Below are positions 14,544-16,730 of a DNA stretch of 16,730 bases, piece by piece (the first letter of the stretch is position 1; each line of letters begins with the position of its first letter). The notes under the pieces were generated by a model. The model saw only the letters and a list, made by a program, of their open reading frames with translations. It ran no database searches and was not told the origin of the DNA. Source of the stretch: an uncultured Devosia sp. (lineage in GTDB: Bacteria > Pseudomonadota > Alphaproteobacteria > Rhizobiales > Devosiaceae); NCBI GenBank assembly GCA_946481445.1, contig CAMLOA010000002.1:1-16730 (forward strand), in the 5' to 3' direction. A program made the translations under genes and the position numbers.

Positions 14544-16730
14544 TCACCGCATGGTGAAGCCCCTGGTTGCCGCCGCCAGCAGGTCCTGAGGCAGATTCAT
14601 CAATGATTCCAGTCGTGTCCATAGGATTGCCGCACGCACGTCTCGTCCGGGGAAAAGCTGACCTGCAACCAACGCATATAATCCGAGCTGGGTAAGATAG
14701 TTCCCCGGCACATCGCCCGGCCCCCCGGGCACCGATGCGTCGGACTTGTAGTCCACCACCGTTACCCCCGAGTCGTCAACCACAAGCCGGTCGATACGCC
14801 CAGCCAATCGAATGGGCTGCCCATCGCGGCGGGCATCGACCAGGAACGGCACTTCCGCCCGGCTTTGCGGTCCGAACAGATGCGCCAGGCCGGGTTGTGC
14901 AAGGATGGAGATGGCGCGTTGGGCCAGCGCGGCGTGCTCTGCCGGCGCGTCGGGGAGCAAGGTTTCGAGCGCCCGGGCGGCCACGCCGGGCCGTTCGGCC
15001 GGGCCGATCCGCCCCAGATGCTGCAGCAGGGCATGCAGCGCAATGCCCTCGCGACGGGCCTGGTCGGCGTCGCGAATCTGCTCGGCGAGGCTGTCCAGCG
15101 CCGCAGCCGGGGCCACGCGGTCCTTGACGGAGGATGGTGTCACCAGGGGCAGGTCGGCCGGCGCCGGCTGGGCATCGAGGTGCAGCGGCTGGTCGGCCAG
15201 CGGCACCACGTCGCTCAGCCGCCCGAGCGCCGGCGGCGCCACCCGGTCTCGCGGGTAGATCAGCGCGACTTCGGTGCCGGCTTCGTCGTGCTTGCTCTCG
15301 CTGTCCTCGCGCAGGGCCGTTTCGATCGCCTCGTACCAGGTGCCCTGGACCTTGCCGCGCGGGGTCAAGGCGCCCGTGACATAGAGTTCGTCCTCGGCAC
15401 GGGTCATGGCGACGTAGAGCTTGCGCCAATATTCCTTGCCCAGATTGTCCTCCACGGCATCCTTGAGAACCTGGCTCTGGGCCACATGCGCCTTGCTGCC
15501 CGAGGCATGAACCAGCAGCGGGCCGGGGTGCTTGTCCAGCAGGTAGACCGGCTTGCTAACCTGGCTGCCCTGCGGCCGGGTGGCAGCATCGGCGAGAATG
15601 ACGATGGGCGATTCCAGCCCCTTGGCACCATGCACGGTCATGACGCGAATGCCGCTGCCGGCCTCGGCCAGTTCGCGCTTGATCGATACCTCACTGGCCC
15701 GTATGGCGGCAACGAAGCCCTGTAGCGATGGCTGGGATTCCTGTTCCTGCTCCAGCGCCAGCGTCAGGAGTTCGGCGAAGACCTCGTCCACTTCGGCCCC
15801 CATTCTGGCATGGAAGCGCCGGAGACCGCCCTCGGCATAGAGCACCTGGCTGAGGAACTCGAAGGGCCGCTCGAAGTCGAGCTCGTCCCGCCAGCGGGAC
15901 AGGGTCGCGTAGGCGGCAGCGCAACTGGGTACCGGGCTGTCGCGCAGGGCCCGCCACAACGTCTGCTTGCCGCGCGGCTGGGCGAGCGCATAGAGCCCGT
16001 CTTCATCGAGGTCGAACAAGGGCGATCGCAGCAGGGCCGCCAGCTGCAGGTCATCGGCCGGATTGAGCAGCACGTCGCACAGGGCCAGCAGGTCGAGCAC
16101 GGCGATGTGGTCGGACACCGACAGCCGGTCGGCGCCGGGTGTGGGCAGTCCCTCCTTGCGCAGGGCGCGGATCACCTCCTGGAACACGGCGCCACGCGAC
16201 TGCACCAGGATCATGATGTGCTCGGGCCGCACCAGCACGCCGCGATTGCCCAGCGGCCGCTTGTTGCCGATCCAGGACTTGATCTCGCGCGCGATGCGCT
16301 CGGCCACCTGGCGCGGGGCGGTGCGCTCGCCGCCCGCGGCCGGCTCCAGCGGCCACTGCCCGGCCTCGGTTTCCACCGCCTGCTGCTGCACGGGAGGCCA
16401 CAATGTCACGCTGCCGCCGGGCTGCGGGCGCGCGGTGTCGTGATGCACCTTGTCCAGCTCCAGCAGGTTGTCCTGCATGCCGGGCAGGTCCGAGACCTTG
16501 TCCACCGCGGCCAGGATTTCGGGCAGGGTACGGAAGCTCATATGCAGCTTCCCTTCCTCGAAGGGCACCTTGGTCTCGTCTGCCCGCCGCTTGAAGTACC
16601 GGCCCGTCTCGCCGAAGAGCGTGGGGTCCGCGCCCTGGAACGAATAGATGGACTGCTTCTGGTCCCCCACCGCAAACAGCGAGCGCAGCCGGTCGGCCGC
16701 CTCTGCCCCATCGAAGAATTCCTCGGCAAT
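14544..16730 (-). CDS. addA: Double-strand break repair helicase-nuclease AddA, C-terminal 728 residues
   Basis: A UvrD-like helicase fused to a RecB-type nuclease, partner of AddB in processing double-strand breaks for RecA loading. The 5' part lies outside the window, so Walker A is not visible. Numbering from the window edge, helicase motif III VGDQKQSIYSFQGADP is at 21-36, motif V VMTVHGAKGLE at 363-373 and motif VI LYVAMTRAEDELYV at 438-451. The C-terminal nuclease has ALH ending at H566, GRIDRLVV with D647, VVDYKSD with D660 and K662, and Q681 in YLTQLGLYA: the complete PD-(D/E)XK set, so nuclease activity is expected. Alphaproteobacterial AddA is usually about 1150-1200 residues, so roughly 60% is present. 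The trxA linkage supports the assignment. No frameshift was seen. Confidence 0.96.
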   Translation of the reverse strand: MAEEFFDGAEAADRLRSLFAVGDQKQSIYSFQGADPTLFGETGRYFKRRADETKVPFEEGKLHMSFRTLPEILAAVDKVSDLPGMQDNLLELDKVHHDTARPQPGGSVTLWPPVQQQAVETEAGQWPLEPAAGGERTAPRQVAERIAREIKSWIGNKRPLGNRGVLVRPEHIMILVQSRGAVFQEVIRALRKEGLPTPGADRLSVSDHIAVLDLLALCDVLLNPADDLQLAALLRSPLFDLDEDGLYALAQPRGKQTLWRALRDSPVPSCAAAYATLSRWRDELDFERPFEFLSQVLYAEGGLRRFHARMGAEVDEVFAELLTLALEQEQESQPSLQGFVAAIRASEVSIKRELAEAGSGIRVMTVHGAKGLESPIVILADAATRPQGSQVSKPVYLLDKHPGPLLVHASGSKAHVAQSQVLKDAVEDNLGKEYWRKLYVAMTRAEDELYVTGALTPRGKVQGTWYEAIETALREDSESKHDEAGTEVALIYPRDRVAPPALGRLSDVVPLADQPLHLDAQPAPADLPLVTPSSVKDRVAPAAALDSLAEQIRDADQARREGIALHALLQHLGRIGPAERPGVAARALETLLPDAPAEHAALAQRAISILAQPGLAHLFGPQSRAEVPFLVDARRDGQPIRLAGRIDRLVVDDSGVTVVDYKSDASVPGGPGDVPGNYLTQLGLYALVAGQLFPGRDVRAAILWTRLESLMNLPQDLLAAATRGFTMR

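Overview
This is high-GC chromosomal DNA from an alphaproteobacterium, probably of the order Hyphomicrobiales (Rhizobiales) and plausibly Devosia-like. The order assignment rests on the dnaN-recF-gyrB and addA-trxA gene orders, the style of the proteins and the strong GC bias. The genus is only an impression. The window looks like core chromosome with small accessory insertions. No tRNA, rRNA, CRISPR array, integrase or complete insertion sequence was seen.

Positions 1-3933 (+ strand) hold replication and topology genes: the 3' end of dnaN, recF and gyrB. recF has no canonical start codon that preserves its conserved N-terminus. The recF-gyrB gap carries REP-like stem-loops and a plausible gyrB promoter.

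Positions 3976-7680 are accessory. They contain a single-domain EamA transporter broken by an apparent one-base deletion and a luciferase-like flavin-dependent oxidoreductase. That oxidoreductase converges, with interlocked stop codons, on an arsR-MFS pair resembling an arsenic-resistance unit (ArsK-type efflux under an ArsR with a C-terminal Cys pair and a matching palindromic operator). A small secreted HExxH protein follows, divergent from the next gene.

Positions 7959-13554 have a cell-envelope theme. A bifunctional class A penicillin-binding protein (PBP) carries an unusual C-terminal tail of eleven DPxTG repeats. It converges across a shared bidirectional terminator on a lipoprotein/Tat-like L,D-transpeptidase. 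Behind that lie a small secreted protein of unknown function and a two-domain family 3 glycoside hydrolase with the NagZ-type Asp-His dyad. Transglycosylation, D,D- and L,D-crosslinking and possibly muropeptide hydrolysis are therefore encoded within 6 kb.

Positions 13616-16730 (- strand) hold redox and recombination genes. addA (5' end outside the window) is followed by a canonical thioredoxin (CGPC) and a strong terminator, then a second thioredoxin with a CPPC active site that has lost the conserved Trp of the FWAEW motif. A perfect inverted repeat lies between the two thioredoxins.

No wholly new multi-gene system stands out. The best leads are the DPxTG-tailed PBP, the small secreted HExxH protein with its palindrome-rich divergent promoter region, the CPPC thioredoxin, and the non-canonical recF start.
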